Of a stretch of 56,817 nt of DNA, positions 23,718 through 32,315 are shown piece after piece. The notes under the pieces were generated by a model. The model saw nothing but the letters and a program-made list of their open reading frames with translations, searched no databases and was not told the DNA's origin. Source of the DNA: Cellulomonas sp. IC4_254 (GTDB lineage: Bacteria > Actinomycetota > Actinomycetes > Actinomycetales > Cellulomonadaceae); the NCBI RefSeq assembly GCF_011603975.1, contig NZ_JAANNB010000002.1:1-56817 (forward strand). The letters run 5' to 3'. How positions within the stretch are numbered: the first letter of the stretch is position 1; each line of letters starts with the position of its first letter. The translations under genes and the position numbers were made by a program.

Positions 23718-24327
23718 GCAGGCTCGCCAGGTACGCCTCGACGTCGGCGTGCTGCGGCAGCAGGCCGTCGGCCTGCGCCTGGAGGAGCGTCGGGGCGGCC
23801 TCGTCCTTCTCGGAGAGCTGCGGCGTCAGCGGCGCGCCGTCGCGGCCGGTGGTCGGCCACGCGACGCCGACGGTCGGGTCGAGCGGGTGGATGCCGTGCT
23901 CGCGGCCCGGCGCGTACCCGGCGGAGCACAGGTACAGCACCGTCGAGTCGTCCTCCAGGGACATGAACGCGTGGCCCAGGCCCTCGGCCAGGTAGATCGC
24001 GCGGCGGTCGACGTCGTCCAGCAGCACGGAGTCCCACTGGCCGAACGTCGGCGACCCGACGCGGATGTCCACCACCACGTCGAGGACCGCGCCGCGGGCG
24101 CACGTCACGTACTTGGCCTGCCCCGGGGGGACGTCCGCGAAGTGGATGCCGCGGACGACGCCGGCGGCCGAGACCGACAGGTTGGCCTGCTGCAGGTCGA
24201 ACGCGTGGCCGGCGGCCTCCGCGAACGGCGCGGCCTTGAACCACTCGAGGAACACCCCGCGCGGGTCGCCGAACTGCTTCGGGGTGATCTCCCACGCCCC
24301 GGGGACGGCGAGCTCGCGGTACTGCAC
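23710..24327 (-). CDS. rmlC: dTDP-4-dehydrorhamnose 3,5-epimerase
   Basis: Third enzyme of dTDP-L-rhamnose synthesis. The 205-residue cupin protein has RGIHFADVPPGQAKYV with the catalytic His and Lys. AIYLAEGLGHAF, YLCSAGYAPGREHGI with the key Tyr, and DPTVGVAWP follow. The ATG at 24327 has AAGGAG 7 nt upstream, one of the best ribosome sites in the window. It heads the operon with three GT2 genes and a flippase, and diverges from rmlD across 105 bp. A TACTCT -10 box about 48 nt upstream gives a short leader. Confidence 0.93.
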   Translation of the reverse strand: MQYRELAVPGAWEITPKQFGDPRGVFLEWFKAAPFAEAAGHAFDLQQANLSVSAAGVVRGIHFADVPPGQAKYVTCARGAVLDVVVDIRVGSPTFGQWDSVLLDDVDRRAIYLAEGLGHAFMSLEDDSTVLYLCSAGYAPGREHGIHPLDPTVGVAWPTTGRDGAPLTPQLSEKDEAAPTLLQAQADGLLPQHADVEAYLASLRG

Positions 24328-24374
24328 GGCGGATCTCCTTCGGTCGGTCTCCGCGCGGGCGCGCGGCGCCAGCC

Positions 24375-24380
24375 AGAGTA
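24375..24380 (-). promoter_or_regulatory. -10 box of the rmlC operon
   Basis: TACTCT on the minus strand gives a leader of about 40 nt that carries AAGGAG (24335-24340) before the ATG. Confidence 0.45.
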
Positions 24381-24391
24381 CCGGGGCCGAC

Positions 24392-24397
24392 TACGCT
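24392..24397 (+). promoter_or_regulatory. -10 box of the rmlD-pseI operon
   Basis: TACGCT, giving a leader of about 30 nt to the GTG at 24433. GAGGATG just before the start is a modest ribosome site. Confidence 0.4.
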
Positions 24398-24432
24398 GGC
24401 CGTCGGACTGACGCCGACGAGATGAGGATGCG

Positions 24433-25278
24433 GTGCGCTGGTTGGTCACGGGAGCCCGGGGGATGCTGGGCCAGGACCTGGTCGCGCGGGTGCGCGAGGA
24501 CGGTCACGAGGTCGTCGCGCTGGACCGCGCGGAGCTCGACATCACGGACGGGGCCGCGGTGCTCGACGCCGTCGCCGGGTTCGACGTGGTGGCGAACTGC
24601 GCCGCGTGGACCGCGGTGGACGACGCCGAGACCCGCGAGGCCGACGCCTTCACGGTGAACGCCGTGGGCCCGCAGTCGCTGGCGCGCGCCGCGGCGCGGC
24701 ACGGCGCCCGGCTGGTGCAGGTCTCGACGGACTACGTGTTCGACGGGCACGCCACCGAGCCGTACGCGGAGGACGGGTTCGCCGCGCCCCGGTCGGCCTA
24801 CGGCCGCACCAAGCTCGCGGGGGAGTGGGCCGTCCGCGCCGCGGGCGCCGACCACCTGATCCTGCGGACCGCGTGGCTCTACGGGGCCCACGGCTCGTGC
24901 TTCCCGAAGACCATCGCGCGCGTCGCGGCGGAGAAGGGCGGCCTGGACGTGGTGGACGACCAGGTCGGGCAGCCCACCTGGACCGTGGACGTGGCGGACC
25001 TCGCGGTCCGCCTGCTCGACGCGGGCGCCCCGGCGGGCACCTACCACGCGACGTCCTCGGGCCGGACCTCCTGGTTCGGCTTCGCGCGGGCCACCGTGGC
25101 CGCCGCGGGCCTGGACCCCGAGATCGTGCGGCCCACCACGAGCGAGGGTTACGTGCGCCCGGCGCCGCGCCCGTCGTTCTCCGTGCTCGGCCACGACGCG
25201 CTGCGCGCCGCGGGCGTCGAGCCGATCGGCGACTGGCAGGAGCGGTGGGCCACCGCCGCCAAGGAGGTGCTCGCCTGA
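24433..25278 (+). CDS. rmlD: dTDP-4-dehydrorhamnose reductase
   Basis: Last step of dTDP-L-rhamnose synthesis. The 281-residue SDR has VTGARGMLGQDL for NAD(P)H binding and CAAWTAVDDAE. STDYVFDGH and the catalytic Tyr-Lys pair in YGRTKLAGE follow, then the RmlD-specific RTAWLYG and DQVGQPTWT. It starts with GTG (residues MRWLVTG) and its stop shares an A with the ATG of pseI (TGATG), so rhamnose and pseudaminic acid genes are co-transcribed here. Confidence 0.94.
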   Translation: MRWLVTGARGMLGQDLVARVREDGHEVVALDRAELDITDGAAVLDAVAGFDVVANCAAWTAVDDAETREADAFTVNAVGPQSLARAAARHGARLVQVSTDYVFDGHATEPYAEDGFAAPRSAYGRTKLAGEWAVRAAGADHLILRTAWLYGAHGSCFPKTIARVAAEKGGLDVVDDQVGQPTWTVDVADLAVRLLDAGAPAGTYHATSSGRTSWFGFARATVAAAGLDPEIVRPTTSEGYVRPAPRPSFSVLGHDALRAAGVEPIGDWQERWATAAKEVLA

Positions 25279-26333
25279 TGGCGGACCGTTCGATCACCGT
25301 CGGCGCGCACACCGTCGACGCCCACCACCGCCCGTTCGTCGTGGCGGAGATGTCCGGCAACCACAACGGCGACCTGGGCCGCGCGCTCGCGATCGTCGAT
25401 GCGGTCGCGGAGTCCGGCGCCCAGGCGCTGAAGCTGCAGACGTACCGCGCGGACACCATCACGATCGACGCCGACGGGCCCGCGTTCCGGGTCTCCGCCG
25501 GCCACGAGCTGTGGGGCGGCAAGAACCTCTACCAGCTGTACGAGGAGGCGCACACCCCCTGGGAGTGGCACGCGCCGATCTTCGAGCGCGCCCGCGAGCA
25601 CGGCCTGGTGCCGTTCTCCAGCCCGTTCGACGGCACGGCGGTCGACCTGCTCGAGGACCTGGACGTCGAGCTGTACAAGATCGCCTCGCTGGAGATCGGC
25701 GACCTCGCGCTGCTGCGCCGGGTGGCGCGCACCGGCAAGCCGATGGTGATCTCCACCGGCGCCGCGTCGATCTCCGACGTCGACACCGCGGTGCGCACCA
25801 TCCGCGCCGAGGGCAACGACCAGGTCGTCGTCCTCGCGTGCACCTCGTCGTACCCGGCGCTGCCGAGCGAGTCGAACCTGCGCTCGATCCCGGTCATCCG
25901 CGACACGTTCGACGTGGTCGTCGGCCTCTCGGACCACACCAAGGGCATCGGCGCCGCGGTCGCGGGCGTCGCGCTCGGCGCGTGCCTGATCGAGAAGCAC
26001 GTCACGCTGGCCCGGGCCGACGGCGGGGTCGACTCCGACTTCTCGCTGGAGCCGCACGAGCTGGCCGCCCTGGCAACCGAGACCGAGGTCGCCTGGCAGG
26101 CGCTCGGCGAGGTGCGCCTGGACCCGACCGCGGGCGAGGCGGAGAGCCGCCGGCTGCGCCGCTCGCTGTACGTGGTGGCGGACGTGCGCGCGGGCGACGT
26201 CGTCACCGAGGACAACGTCCGGTCCATCCGCCCGGCGGGCGGCCTGGAGCCGGTGCACCTCGACACCGTGCTGGGCCGCACGTTCCGCACGGACGTCGCG
26301 CGCGGCACCGCGCTCGGCTGGGACCTGGTCTGA
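25278..26333 (+). CDS. pseI: Pseudaminic acid synthase
   Basis: Predicted to condense a 2,4-diacetamido-2,4,6-trideoxy-altrose with phosphoenolpyruvate to give pseudaminic acid. The 351-residue protein has the NeuB-family barrel with AEMSGNHNGDLGRAL and LKLQTYRADT, the form seen in PseI rather than NeuB. KIASLEIGDLALLR, GLSDHTKG, EKHVTLARADGGVDSDFSL and a C-terminal SAF (antifreeze-like) domain (about 290-350) follow. AAGGAGG lies 10 nt before the ATG. The remaining pse genes follow on both strands. A legionaminic or sialic acid synthase is less likely because the neighbours are PseB and PseC types. Confidence 0.9.
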   Translation: MADRSITVGAHTVDAHHRPFVVAEMSGNHNGDLGRALAIVDAVAESGAQALKLQTYRADTITIDADGPAFRVSAGHELWGGKNLYQLYEEAHTPWEWHAPIFERAREHGLVPFSSPFDGTAVDLLEDLDVELYKIASLEIGDLALLRRVARTGKPMVISTGAASISDVDTAVRTIRAEGNDQVVVLACTSSYPALPSESNLRSIPVIRDTFDVVVGLSDHTKGIGAAVAGVALGACLIEKHVTLARADGGVDSDFSLEPHELAALATETEVAWQALGEVRLDPTAGEAESRRLRRSLYVVADVRAGDVVTEDNVRSIRPAGGLEPVHLDTVLGRTFRTDVARGTALGWDLV

Positions 26334-26340
26334 CCTGCCG

Positions 26341-26368
26341 CCGCGGCGCCCTGCGCGGGGCGCCGCGG
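26341..26368. terminator. Bidirectional hairpin between pseI and pseG-pseH
   Basis: A perfect 11-bp G+C stem (26341-26351 with 26358-26368) with a 6-nt loop sits between two convergent genes. Confidence 0.6.
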
Positions 26369-26375
26369 CGCGCGG

Positions 26376-27833
26376 TCAGGAACCGGGCTTGACGTACGCG
26401 TCCAGCCCGTCGGCCGCGGGCTCGGCCCGGCGCCGGTAGCCCGCGCCCTCGAACAGCCGCGCCGACGCCGCGTTGTCCGGCCGCACGCACGCCAGGACGG
26501 CGGGGCGCTCGCCGACGCGCTCCCGCCACGCCCGCTCGCCGGCGTCGAGGACGCCCGCCGCCAGCCCGCGGCCCCGCGCGTGCGGGGCGAGCGTGATCGA
26601 CACCTCCCACAGGCCGTCGGCCTCGCGGTCGAACCGCACGGTGCCCGCGGGCCGGCCGGTGTGCGCCACGACGAGCAGCAGCCGGTCCGGGTCCGCGAGC
26701 ACGCGGTCCAGCCAGGCCACGTGCGCGGCGCGCGGCACGACGGCCTGGTCCCGCGACGCGGACCGGGTCGCGGGGTCGTTGCGCCAGTCCAGCAGCAGGT
26801 CGGCGTCCTCCGCGGTCGCGGGCCGGGCCGCGAGCACCGCGCGGCCGAGCCCCGCCCACCACGCGTCGAGCACCCGGTCGGCGCCGAGGCCGTCCACGAG
26901 GGCGCGACCCGCCCGCGCGACCGCGTCCCGTCGCGCCGGGTCGCCGATCAGGGAGCGCAGCGCGGCGACCGCGTCGTCGTCGGCGGCGCGCACCGCGTCC
27001 AGCGGGCCGAGGCCCACGACGACCCCGGCCGCGACCGCGCGCTCGTACCCGGTGCGCTGGTTCTCGGTGACGGCGACGACCGCGGTCGGGGCCCCGAGGC
27101 ATGCGAGCTCCCACACCGACGTGCCCGCGGCGCTCACCACCACCCCGGCGGTCGCGGCGAGCGCGGGCAGGTCGTCCTGCGGGCCGAGCACCTCCGCCTC
27201 GGGCACCTCGGCCCGCACCCGGTCGGCCGCGGGGCCGGACGCCACGACGCGGACCCGGGAGGCGCCGGCGAGCACCGCGAGCCGCGCGGCGGCGGCGCTG
27301 ACGCCGAACGCGTCGGTGCCGCCCATCACGACCAGCACGTCGTCGCCGGGCCGGTCCGGGCCGGCGCCCGCGGCGCGGCGGGCGGCCCGGACCGCGGCGC
27401 GCAGCGGCGCGTACCGCACCCCGAGCAGCACGGTCCCGGAGCCGTCGGCCGGGCGCCCCGCGTCCTGCGCGCCGAGCGTGGAGTCCACGACCACGTCCGC
27501 CGGGCGGCGCCCGAACGCGCCGTCCTCCATCGAGGACACCAGCGGCCCGCCGGCGGTGCGCAGGTCCCCGGCGACGTCGTAGTGGTCGACGTGCAGCACG
27601 TCGGCCCCGGCGAGGCCGGGGTCGTCGGCGAGGGCGCGGCGCAGGTCCGCGGGCGCCGGCCGCACCGGCACCCCCGCGGCCGCGACCAGGCGCCGGCCCA
27701 GCGGCGCGTCGACGTCGCCGAGCAGCGTGACGTCCCAGCCCCGCGCCCCGGCGGCCTCGGCCAGGGCCAGGCAGCGCACGAGGTGGCCGACGCCCGAGCC
27801 CGCGCTGGCGTCGCAGCGCAGCACCGCGCGCAT
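26376..27833 (-). CDS. Fused PseG hydrolase and PseH-like N-acetyltransferase
   Basis: A 485-residue protein joining two pseudaminic acid steps that are separate genes in Campylobacter. Residues 1-330 match PseG, the UDP-sugar hydrolase: SGVGHLVRC with His17 at the same position as the catalytic His17 described in C. jejuni, VDHYDVAGD, VVMGGTDAFG, and SAAGTSVWELACLG in the GT-B-like C-domain. Residues about 331-483 form a GNAT domain (LLDWRNDPATR, APHARGRGLAAGVL for acetyl-CoA, RPDNAASARLFEGAGY) matching PseH. PseH acts before PseG, so the fusion orders steps in reverse along the chain. The ATG shares a base with the pseF stop (TGATG). The family call rests on motifs. Confidence 0.9.
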   Translation of the reverse strand: MRAVLRCDASAGSGVGHLVRCLALAEAAGARGWDVTLLGDVDAPLGRRLVAAAGVPVRPAPADLRRALADDPGLAGADVLHVDHYDVAGDLRTAGGPLVSSMEDGAFGRRPADVVVDSTLGAQDAGRPADGSGTVLLGVRYAPLRAAVRAARRAAGAGPDRPGDDVLVVMGGTDAFGVSAAAARLAVLAGASRVRVVASGPAADRVRAEVPEAEVLGPQDDLPALAATAGVVVSAAGTSVWELACLGAPTAVVAVTENQRTGYERAVAAGVVVGLGPLDAVRAADDDAVAALRSLIGDPARRDAVARAGRALVDGLGADRVLDAWWAGLGRAVLAARPATAEDADLLLDWRNDPATRSASRDQAVVPRAAHVAWLDRVLADPDRLLLVVAHTGRPAGTVRFDREADGLWEVSITLAPHARGRGLAAGVLDAGERAWRERVGERPAVLACVRPDNAASARLFEGAGYRRRAEPAADGLDAYVKPGS

Positions 27834-28588
27834 CACGCCTCCTCGAGCGCCTTCTGCCGGACCGCGGCGTTGAGCGCCACGAGGTCCGGGCGGGAGCGCA
27901 GCAGCGCGACGAGGTCCCGCCACGCGGGCGGCCGGTCGCCGAGCGTCGTGGCGACGGCGTCGAGCAGCGCGGCGTCCTCGGCGGTGTCCAGGGTCACCCG
28001 CAGGTCGTGCGCGTCGGGCGCCACCACCAGCCCGAGGGTCCGGTACTCGCCGGGGGTGGCGTACAGCGCGGAGGTGACGTGCACCCGGTGGTGGTCCCGG
28101 GCCGCGGCGTCCGCGGTGTCGAGGGCCGCGGACGACACCAGCTCGACGTCCAGCCCGCGGGGGAGCGTGCGGACCAGCGTCGTCGCCACGTAGTCGAGGG
28201 TGGGCTCCGCGCGCCAGGCGCCGACCACGGACCCGATCAGCGCGGGGTCGAGCAGCGGGCAGTCCGCGGTCAGCCGGACGACGGCGTCCGCGCCCGAGGC
28301 GTCCCGCGCCGCGACGAACCGCTGCAGCACGTCCAGCTCGCTGCCGCGGACCACCGTCACCCCGAGCCCGGCCGCGAGCTCGGCCACGGCGTCGTCCCCG
28401 GGCGCGGTGGAGGTCGCCACCACCACGTCGTCCACGCCGGGCGCGGCCTGCGCGGCGCGCACCACCCAGCCGAGCACCGGCCGGCCGGCCAGGGGGAGCA
28501 GCACCTTCCCGGGCAGCCGGGAGGAGCCCGTGCGGGCCTGGATCACGGCGACGACGCGGGCGGGGCGGGGCTGGGGGTCCGGGCGCAC
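27833..28588 (-). CDS. pseF: CMP-pseudaminic acid synthetase-like cytidylyltransferase (SpsF/PseF type)
   Basis: Predicted to activate pseudaminic acid with CTP. The 251-residue protein has VVAVIQARTGSSRLPGKVL with the nucleotide-binding Arg and Lys, DDVVVATST, VRGSELDVLQRF and VRLTADCPLLDP. This is the SpsF-like branch of the cytidylyltransferase family, which serves as PseF in several Gram-positive clusters. The GTG at 28588 is chosen because earlier in-frame codons (to 28639) encode a non-conserved run; the VVAVIQAR motif begins about residue 11. It is coupled to pseG-pseH downstream and diverges from pseB. Confidence 0.85.
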   Translation of the reverse strand: MRPDPQPRPARVVAVIQARTGSSRLPGKVLLPLAGRPVLGWVVRAAQAAPGVDDVVVATSTAPGDDAVAELAAGLGVTVVRGSELDVLQRFVAARDASGADAVVRLTADCPLLDPALIGSVVGAWRAEPTLDYVATTLVRTLPRGLDVELVSSAALDTADAAARDHHRVHVTSALYATPGEYRTLGLVVAPDAHDLRVTLDTAEDAALLDAVATTLGDRPPAWRDLVALLRSRPDLVALNAAVRQKALEEA

Positions 28589-28677
28589 CGTGCCATGATG
28601 CTCTATCGGGAGCCACGCCCCGTGCGGCGGGGACGGCACCCCGCGTCCACCGACCCGACCGTCTGGAGTTCCACGGC

Positions 28678-29661
28678 ATGTCTCTGCTCTCGGGAGCCTC
28701 GATCCTCATCACCGGAGGCACCGGGTCCTTCGGCAAGGCCTTCCTCCAGGAGGTGCTGGACCACCACGACCCGCGGCGCCTCGTGGTCTTCAGCCGGGAC
28801 GAGCTCAAGCAGTACGAGGTCCGGCGGCAGCTCGGCGACGACCCGCGCCTGCGCTGGTTCATCGGCGACATCCGGGACCGCCAGCGCCTGACGCGCGCCA
28901 TGCACGGCGTCGACTACGTCGTGCACGCCGCCGCGCTCAAGCAGGTGGACACCGCGGAGTACAACCCGTTCGAGTTCGTGCAGACGAACGTCAACGGCTC
29001 GCAGAACGTCATCGACGCCTCCATCGACGCGGGCGTCAAGAAGGTCGTGGCGCTGTCGACGGACAAGGCGTCCAGCCCGATCAACCTGTACGGCGCCACC
29101 AAGCTCTGCGGCGACCGCATGTTCGTGTCCGGCAACAACTACGCCGCCGCGTACGACACCCGGTTCTCCGTGGTCCGGTACGGCAACGTCATGGGCTCGC
29201 GCGGCTCGGTCATCCCGGTGTTCCGCAAGCTGGCCGAGGAGGGCGCGTCCCTGCCGATCACGGACCTGCGCATGACGCGGTTCTGGATCACGCTGCCGCA
29301 GGCCGTGCAGTTCGTGCTCGACTCGTTCGAGCTGATGACGGGCGGCGAGCTCTACGTCCCGCGCATCCCCAGCATGAAGGTCACCGACCTCGCGCAGGCG
29401 GTCGCCCCGGGCTCCGCGATGCACGAGATCGGCATCCGCCCGGGGGAGAAGCTGCACGAGGAGATGATCGCCCCGGACGACTCGCGCCGGACGGTCCGCC
29501 TCGGCGACCGCTACGTCGTCATGCCGTACGTCGGCGGCTGGGGCTACGAGACCCCCGCGGGCGGCGAGCCGGTCGAGGACGGCTGGACCTACCGGTCCGA
29601 CAGCAACGACCTGTGGCTGGGCACCGACGAGCTGCGCGACATGGTCGCGCGGTTCGCCTGA
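28678..29661 (+). CDS. pseB: UDP-N-acetylglucosamine 4,6-dehydratase (inverting)
   Basis: First step of pseudaminic acid synthesis. The 327-residue SDR has ILITGGTGSFGKAFL, VFSRDELKQYEVR, HAAALKQVDTAEYNP, the STDKA motif and NLYGATKLCGD with the Tyr-Lys pair. RYGNVMGSRGSVIP and RPGEKLHEEMI follow. These place it with PseB/FlaA1 rather than the membrane PglF type. GGAG lies 9 nt before the ATG, and the 5' leader may be up to about 70 nt because no close -10 box is evident. PseC follows after 10 nt. Confidence 0.94.
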   Translation: MSLLSGASILITGGTGSFGKAFLQEVLDHHDPRRLVVFSRDELKQYEVRRQLGDDPRLRWFIGDIRDRQRLTRAMHGVDYVVHAAALKQVDTAEYNPFEFVQTNVNGSQNVIDASIDAGVKKVVALSTDKASSPINLYGATKLCGDRMFVSGNNYAAAYDTRFSVVRYGNVMGSRGSVIPVFRKLAEEGASLPITDLRMTRFWITLPQAVQFVLDSFELMTGGELYVPRIPSMKVTDLAQAVAPGSAMHEIGIRPGEKLHEEMIAPDDSRRTVRLGDRYVVMPYVGGWGYETPAGGEPVEDGWTYRSDSNDLWLGTDELRDMVARFA

Positions 29662-29671
29662 GGCGGCCGGC

Positions 29672-30802
29672 GTGCTGCCCTACGGGCGCCAGTCGATCGA
29701 CGAGGCCGACGTCGAGGCCGTCGTCGCGGCGCTGCGCAGCGACTGGCTGACCACCGGGCCCGCGGTCGAGGCGTTCGAGCAGGCGATCTCGGCGCACGTC
29801 GGCGGCGCCCCCGCCGTGAGCGTCACGTCGGGCACCGCCGCGCTGCACGTCGCCTACGCGGCGGCCGGCGTCGGCCCCGGCGACGAGGTCGTGACCACCC
29901 CGCTGACGTTCGTCGCGACGGCCGCCGCCGCGGCGCTGCACGGCGCGACCGTCGTGTTCGCCGACGTCGAGGCGGACACCGGCAACCTGGACGTCGAGGC
30001 CGCGCGCGCCGCGGTGACCGACCGCACCCGCGTCGTCGCCGCCGTGGACTACGCGGGCCTGCCGGCCAGCCCGGACGCGTTCGCCGCGCTCGCCCACGAG
30101 CACGGCGCGCTGTTCCTCGAGGACGCCGCGCACTCGATCGGCTCGCTGTGGGACGGCCGACCGGTCGGCTCGTTCGCCGACCTCACGACGCTGTCGTTCT
30201 TCCCGACCAAGAACCTCACCACCGCCGAGGGTGGCGCCGTCGTCACCGCCGACCCGGAGCTGGAGCGGCGCGCGCGCGGCTTCAAGAACCACGGCCTGGT
30301 GCGCGACCGGGACCGGCAGCGGTTCCCGGACGAGGGCCCGTGGCACCAGGAGGTGCACGAGTTCGGCCTGAACTACCGGCTGCCCGACGTGCTGGCCGCG
30401 CTCGGCACGTCGCAGCTGCGGCGCCTGGAGGCGTTCCGGACCCGGCGCGCTGAGATCCACGCCCGGTACGACGAGGGCCTGCGGGACCTGGACGGCGTGC
30501 TGACCCCGGCGCGGCGCGCCGAGGCCGAGCCCGCCTGGCACCTGTACCCGCTGCGCGTGCTCGACGGCCGCCGGCGCGAGGTGTTCGAGGCGCTGCGGGC
30601 CGCCGGCATCGGCGTGCAGGTGAACTACATCCCGGCGTACTGGCACCCGGTGTTCGCGGACCTGGGCTACCAGCGGGGCCAGTGCCCGAACGCCGAGGCG
30701 TACTACGAGCAGGAGATCTCCCTGCCGCTGTTCCCCGACCTCACGGACGCGCAGGTCGACCGGGTGGTCGACGAGGTGCGCCGCGCGGTCGCGGGCCGCT
30801 AG
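29672..30802 (+). CDS. pseC: UDP-4-amino-4,6-dideoxy-altrosamine aminotransferase
   Basis: Second step of pseudaminic acid synthesis, a PLP enzyme acting on the PseB product. The 376-residue DegT/DnrJ/EryC1 protein has LPYGRQSIDEADV, SGTAALHVAY and EDAAHSIGS. SFFPTKNLTTAEGG carries the predicted PLP lysine Lys180, and GLNYRLPDV follows. It starts with GTG 10 nt after pseB and ends 3 nt before the flippase gene, so the three form one operon. Identity as PseC rather than another sugar aminotransferase rests on the adjacency to pseB and the N-terminal motif. Confidence 0.92.
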   Translation: MLPYGRQSIDEADVEAVVAALRSDWLTTGPAVEAFEQAISAHVGGAPAVSVTSGTAALHVAYAAAGVGPGDEVVTTPLTFVATAAAAALHGATVVFADVEADTGNLDVEAARAAVTDRTRVVAAVDYAGLPASPDAFAALAHEHGALFLEDAAHSIGSLWDGRPVGSFADLTTLSFFPTKNLTTAEGGAVVTADPELERRARGFKNHGLVRDRDRQRFPDEGPWHQEVHEFGLNYRLPDVLAALGTSQLRRLEAFRTRRAEIHARYDEGLRDLDGVLTPARRAEAEPAWHLYPLRVLDGRRREVFEALRAAGIGVQVNYIPAYWHPVFADLGYQRGQCPNAEAYYEQEISLPLFPDLTDAQVDRVVDEVRRAVAGR

Positions 30803-30805
30803 GCC

Positions 30806-32269
30806 GTGACCGTCCCGGACCCGGCGGCCGGCGCGCCGCCGGCCGGGCCGGCTCCCGCCGCGGAGCCGTCCGCCACCCGCGCCGTCCTGGGCCGGGGCTC
30901 GCTCTACACGATCGCGACCGCCGGCCCGGCGCTCGCGTCGCTCGCGGTCATCCCGGTCGTCACCCGGCTGCTGCCGGTCGCGCAGTACGACCTGGTCGCC
31001 GTCGCGACCGTCGTGGTGCAGGTCGCCTACATCCTGGTGGCCCTCGGGCTCGGGGCGGCGATCACCCGGCAGTACATCCTGGATGCGGACGGCGCCGCCG
31101 GTGCGCGCGGCGTGGTCGTGGCGGGGGCGGGGATCGCGACGGTCCTCACCGCCGTCGTCGCGGCGGCGGGGCCGCTGTGGGCGCCCGTGCTGCTCGGGCG
31201 GCCGTTCACCCTCGAGGTGCTGCTGGCGCTGGTCGCCGGCGCCGGGGGCGCGTGGATGGTGCTCGCGCAGTCGTACCTGCGCGGCGCCGACCGCCCGGGT
31301 CCGTTCGTGCTCCTCGCGGTGGCCGCCAGCCTGGTCGGCCCCGCGGCGGGCCTCGTGGCGGTCGCCGTGCTGGAGCGCACCGCCGCCGTCTACCTCGCGG
31401 GCGTGGCGGGCGGCTACCTGCTGGCCGGCGTCGCGGGCCTCGTCCTGGTCGCCCGCTCCGGCCGGCCGCAGCTCACCCGCCGCGGGGTGGCCGCCGCGCT
31501 GCGGGTGGGGACGCCCACTGTGCCGCACCAGGTCTCGCTCTACCTCGCGCTCGCCGGCCTGGTCGTGGTCGCCGACCGGGTGCTCGGCGACGGCGGGCGC
31601 GCCAACGTCGCGCTGACGATCGGCGCCGGCGCCACGGTCGTGACCGCGGGCCTGAACAACGCGTGGGCGCCGGTCGTGTACCGGGCCGCCCCGGCCGACC
31701 GGGCGCGGGTGCTCGACGAGACGACCCGGGTCATCGCCCTGGTCGCGGCGGTGCTCGCGGGCGGCGTCGCGCTGCTGGCGCCCTGGCTGGTCCGCCTGGC
31801 CGCCCCGGCGTCCTACCAGCCGGCCGAGCTGGTCCCGGCGGTCGCGCTGGCCTCCGCCGCCGCGGTGCCGTCGGTGGTCTACCTGGCCAGCGGGCACCTC
31901 GTGTTCGCGCGCGGCCGCACCGGCTGGCTCGCGCTGAGCACGCCGCTCGCCGTCGCGGTGGGCCTGGGCGCGGCCGCGGTGCTGGCCGCGGCCGCCGGCC
32001 TCGTGGGGGTCGGTGCCGGGTACCTCATCGCGTACCTGCTGCTCGCCGCGGGGACCACCGCGGTGCAGCGGCGGGTCGCCGAGCACCCGTGGTGGCCGCC
32101 GGCGATGCCGCTGGTGCTGCTGCTCTGGGTCGCCGTGAGCGCGCTCGGCGCGGTGCTGCCGGTCGACGGCGGCTGGTCGGCCGCGCGGGTCGCGGCGGCC
32201 GCCGCGCTGGCGGTCGCCGGGCTGCTCGTCGTGCGCCGGTCGGCCCGGGCGCGCGCGGCGCTCGGCTGA
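30806..32269 (+). CDS. Polysaccharide flippase (Wzx-like)
   Basis: A 487-residue membrane protein with about 12-14 hydrophobic segments after a Pro/Ala-rich N-terminal stretch. The opening GSLYTIATAGPALASLAVIPVVTR and RLLPVAQYDLV are typical of Wzx/RfbX-like lipid-linked oligosaccharide flippases. It starts with GTG 3 nt after pseC, so export of a pseudaminic-acid-containing unit is the natural inference. The gene ends at a hairpin facing the GT-C gene. Confidence 0.86.
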   Translation: MTVPDPAAGAPPAGPAPAAEPSATRAVLGRGSLYTIATAGPALASLAVIPVVTRLLPVAQYDLVAVATVVVQVAYILVALGLGAAITRQYILDADGAAGARGVVVAGAGIATVLTAVVAAAGPLWAPVLLGRPFTLEVLLALVAGAGGAWMVLAQSYLRGADRPGPFVLLAVAASLVGPAAGLVAVAVLERTAAVYLAGVAGGYLLAGVAGLVLVARSGRPQLTRRGVAAALRVGTPTVPHQVSLYLALAGLVVVADRVLGDGGRANVALTIGAGATVVTAGLNNAWAPVVYRAAPADRARVLDETTRVIALVAAVLAGGVALLAPWLVRLAAPASYQPAELVPAVALASAAAVPSVVYLASGHLVFARGRTGWLALSTPLAVAVGLGAAAVLAAAAGLVGVGAGYLIAYLLLAAGTTAVQRRVAEHPWWPPAMPLVLLLWVAVSALGAVLPVDGGWSAARVAAAAALAVAGLLVVRRSARARAALG

Positions 32270-32291
32270 GCCCGCCGCACCCGGCGCGATG

Positions 32292-32309
32292 CCGCCGGGC
32301 ACCCGGCGG
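32292..32309. terminator. Hairpin between the flippase and GT-C genes
   Basis: CCGCCGGG and CCCGGCGG are separated by two bases, a perfect 8-bp palindrome in the 46-bp convergent gap. Confidence 0.5.
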
Positions 32310-32315
32310 TCCGGC

